Shown: positions 62,730-64,000 of the stretch, in pieces
How positions within the stretch are numbered: position 1 is the first letter of the stretch
How the letters are laid out: each line of letters starts with the position of its first letter
NCBI RefSeq assembly: GCF_030547185.1
Contig: NZ_JAUOQR010000005.1
Location: forward strand, 1-64,000
Length of the DNA stretch: 64,000 nucleotides
Origin: Neptuniibacter sp. 1_MG-2023
Lineage (GTDB): Bacteria; Pseudomonadota; Gammaproteobacteria; Pseudomonadales; Balneatricaceae
Direction: 5' to 3'
Program-made: the position numbers and the translations under genes
Notes under the pieces: generated by a model
What the model saw: only the letters and a program-made list of their open reading frames with translations
Told to the model about the DNA's origin: nothing
The model's database searches: none

Positions 62730-63401
62730 TTACCTCAAACCCTCCTCTTTTAAATGCCACTGCAATACTGGCCAGCTATTTTGTCTAGCTAACTGCGTAA
62801 GTGCCTGATCTGGATTAGTTGCCACAGGAAAGGACACAACTTCGAGCAGTGGACGATCATTGATTGAATCAGAAAAGAACGATGCACCTTCCAATGATTC
62901 CTCTTGCTCCTCTAGCCATGATTTTAAGCGTGTAACTTTTCCCTTCCCAAAAGAGGGCGTCCCCTGAATTTTGCCGGTGTAGTAAGAGCCGCTAACTTCT
63001 AATTCAATGGCGATAAAATCATTTACGTTTAACAGTTCTGCAACCTTTTCAACAATAAAGGAAGATGTTGCAGAGATAATCAAAAGCCGCAGGTTTTGTT
63101 CGGTAAGCGCTTTCAACAAAGAAACCGCCTGCGGATATATCACCGGTTTTATATAAGATTCAATAAATACAGGCATTAATGCATGGATCTGCTCGATGGA
63201 CAAATGCTTCAGTTCGCCAATAAAAAACTCAATGTAATCGTGTTGATCAAGTTGACCTTGCGTATACAACCTCATCAATTCAGCATCACGTTCAACAAAA
63301 GACTGATCGACTATGCCTTTTTCAAGCAGATACTCACAAAATAGAGAACAGCTATCCCCTGCTATCAACGTTTCATCTAAATCAAAAATTGCCAGAGCCA
63401 T
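62730..63401 (-). CDS. HAD-IB family phosphatase
   Basis: 223 residues. HAD motifs: DLDETL (nucleophile D near 8), SATSSF (motif II), K in GKGKVTRL, and SDSINDRPLLE (motif IV). IB class acts on small phosphate esters such as phosphoserine-like compounds. ATG 63401 has GGAG eight bases upstream; the longer frame is rejected. Confidence 0.88.
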   Translation of the reverse strand: MALAIFDLDETLIAGDSCSLFCEYLLEKGIVDQSFVERDAELMRLYTQGQLDQHDYIEFFIGELKHLSIEQIHALMPVFIESYIKPVIYPQAVSLLKALTEQNLRLLIISATSSFIVEKVAELLNVNDFIAIELEVSGSYYTGKIQGTPSFGKGKVTRLKSWLEEQEESLEGASFFSDSINDRPLLEVVSFPVATNPDQALTQLARQNSWPVLQWHLKEEGLR

Positions 63402-63583
63402 TACCCGTTCTCCAAAATAGTTAACCCTATGCTTAAGTGATAAATACACAGAGGCTCATGATAGGTATTGTCACTTAAGCCAATATCTAAGATTACTCTC
63501 GTGACTATATGACTACGCGATGAAGCTTTAGTTAAACCCGCTATAGAAATATGTACTCTTTGGTTTTAACTGCATACAATCAA

Positions 63584-63597
63584 CTGGTATATACCAG
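63584..63597. promoter_or_regulatory. palindromic operator upstream of the FAD oxidoreductase gene
   Basis: CTGGTATATACCAG is a perfect 14-bp palindrome ending 11 bases before the start codon. The TGGT..ACCA half-sites fit GntR/HutC-type repressors. Confidence 0.45.
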
Positions 63598-63608
63598 AGA
63601 AAATACTA

Positions 63609-64000
63609 ATGCAACCAATTCATATGCCATTTTGGCAACAACAAGCACTCTCCCTTGAAGCAGAATACACTCCAATTGAGCTAACCCAAGCAGTCACTGC
63701 AGATATATGCATTGTGGGTGGCGGTTATACTGGTCTCTGGAGTGCGATCAAACTCAAACAGTCCAAGCCGGACCTAAGGATCGTCATTGTAGAAGCCAAG
63801 CTGTGTGGTAGCGGCGCCTCAGGTCGCAATGGGGGCTGTATGCTGACATGGTCAACCAAGTATCCATCTCTCGCCCGTTTATTTGGCGAGGAGGAAGCGG
63901 GCCGATTAGTAACGGCTTCAGAAAATGCAGTGTATGAGATGGATGCCTTCTGTAAAGAACATAAAATAGAATGTGAACTACGCGTTGACGGTACTTATTA
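63609..64000 (+). CDS. FAD-dependent amine oxidase-like oxidoreductase (partial, cut by window end)
   Basis: The first 130 codons only; the frame is open to the last base of the window. N-terminal MPFWQQQA lead-in, FAD dinucleotide motif CIVGGGYTGLWSAIKLK at about 34-50, the EAKLCGSGASGRNGGCMLTW segment typical of the DAO/OrdL (gamma-glutamylputrescine oxidase) branch. Substrate unknown, probably an amine. A second ATG at 63624 is possible. A palindrome (63584-63597) lies immediately upstream. Confidence 0.8.
   Translation, partial: MQPIHMPFWQQQALSLEAEYTPIELTQAVTADICIVGGGYTGLWSAIKLKQSKPDLRIVIVEAKLCGSGASGRNGGCMLTWSTKYPSLARLFGEEEAGRLVTASENAVYEMDAFCKEHKIECELRVDGTY

Noticed and set aside
1-64000. 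Mobile elements, phage genes or CRISPR arrays
   Set aside because: No transposase, integrase or phage structural gene, no spaced direct-repeat array; the only tandem repeat is the tRNA-derived one at 82-207.

Overview
The window reads as part of the chromosome of a marine gammaproteobacterium, most probably Oceanospirillaceae or a close relative. This is inferred from gammaproteobacterial housekeeping genes (syd, alaA, htpX, msrB) beside a complete methylated-amine catabolic island of the type known from marine heterotrophs. Genus is not decidable from the sequence alone. I see no transposase, phage gene, CRISPR array or rRNA.

Layout. 1-230: an intact tRNA-Asp followed by two degenerate tRNA-like copies. 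567-8272: housekeeping genes (syd, YajG-like lipoprotein, Tag-like glycosylase, msrB, alaA, an HDOD protein, a DEDDh exonuclease, an rRNA-type methyltransferase, htpX). 8531-11343: a formate/nitrite channel behind a candidate sigma-54 promoter and an RNA attenuator, then a PP2C phosphatase/Ser-Thr kinase fusion. 11606-17567: the uncharacterised ATP-grasp / alpha-E / transglutaminase operon, whose usual fourth partner (transglutaminase-DUF2126) lies alone at 50931-54290. 17798-20934: fdhD and an FdhF/YdeP-type molybdoenzyme. 20949-24835: ethanolamine ammonia-lyase (eutBC), a previously uncalled 55-residue membrane protein, and an ammonium transporter.

25146-49669 is the methylamine island. Tmm oxidises trimethylamine to TMAO, Tdm splits TMAO to dimethylamine and formaldehyde, and the Dmm/HODM complex demethylates dimethylamine to monomethylamine. 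GmaS and MgsABC convert methylamine to gamma-glutamylmethylamide and N-methylglutamate, and MgdABCD regenerates glutamate and puts the methyl carbon on tetrahydrofolate. FolD and PurU carry it to formate, which the nearby Fdh-like enzyme may oxidise. Released ammonium can be recaptured by Amt. Between tdm and tmm sits a cytosolic NarX/NarL-like kinase-regulator pair plus a two-PAS protein with no output domain. An XRE-cupin regulator diverges from gmaS.

54364-64000: a YeiH-type exporter, a DUF3127 OB-fold protein with an SSB-like tail, a Sel1-repeat protein, an autotransporter, a GMC oxidoreductase with its Tat-exported small partner, a lipoprotein hydrolase, a HAD-IB phosphatase and the start of an FAD amine-oxidase-like gene cut by the window edge.

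Regulatory reading. GG-N10-GC sigma-54-like elements precede the formate/nitrite channel, amt, gmaS, the sensor kinase and the DUF2126 gene, which points to nitrogen control. TACCCC-type repeats resembling NarL heptamers occur upstream of tmm, tdm, dmm and mgd, and make a plausible target set for the response regulator encoded inside the island. The strongest candidates for undescribed biology are that TMA-island signalling module, the attenuator upstream of the formate/nitrite channel, the structured amt leader with its small companion protein, and the amidoligase-like operon.
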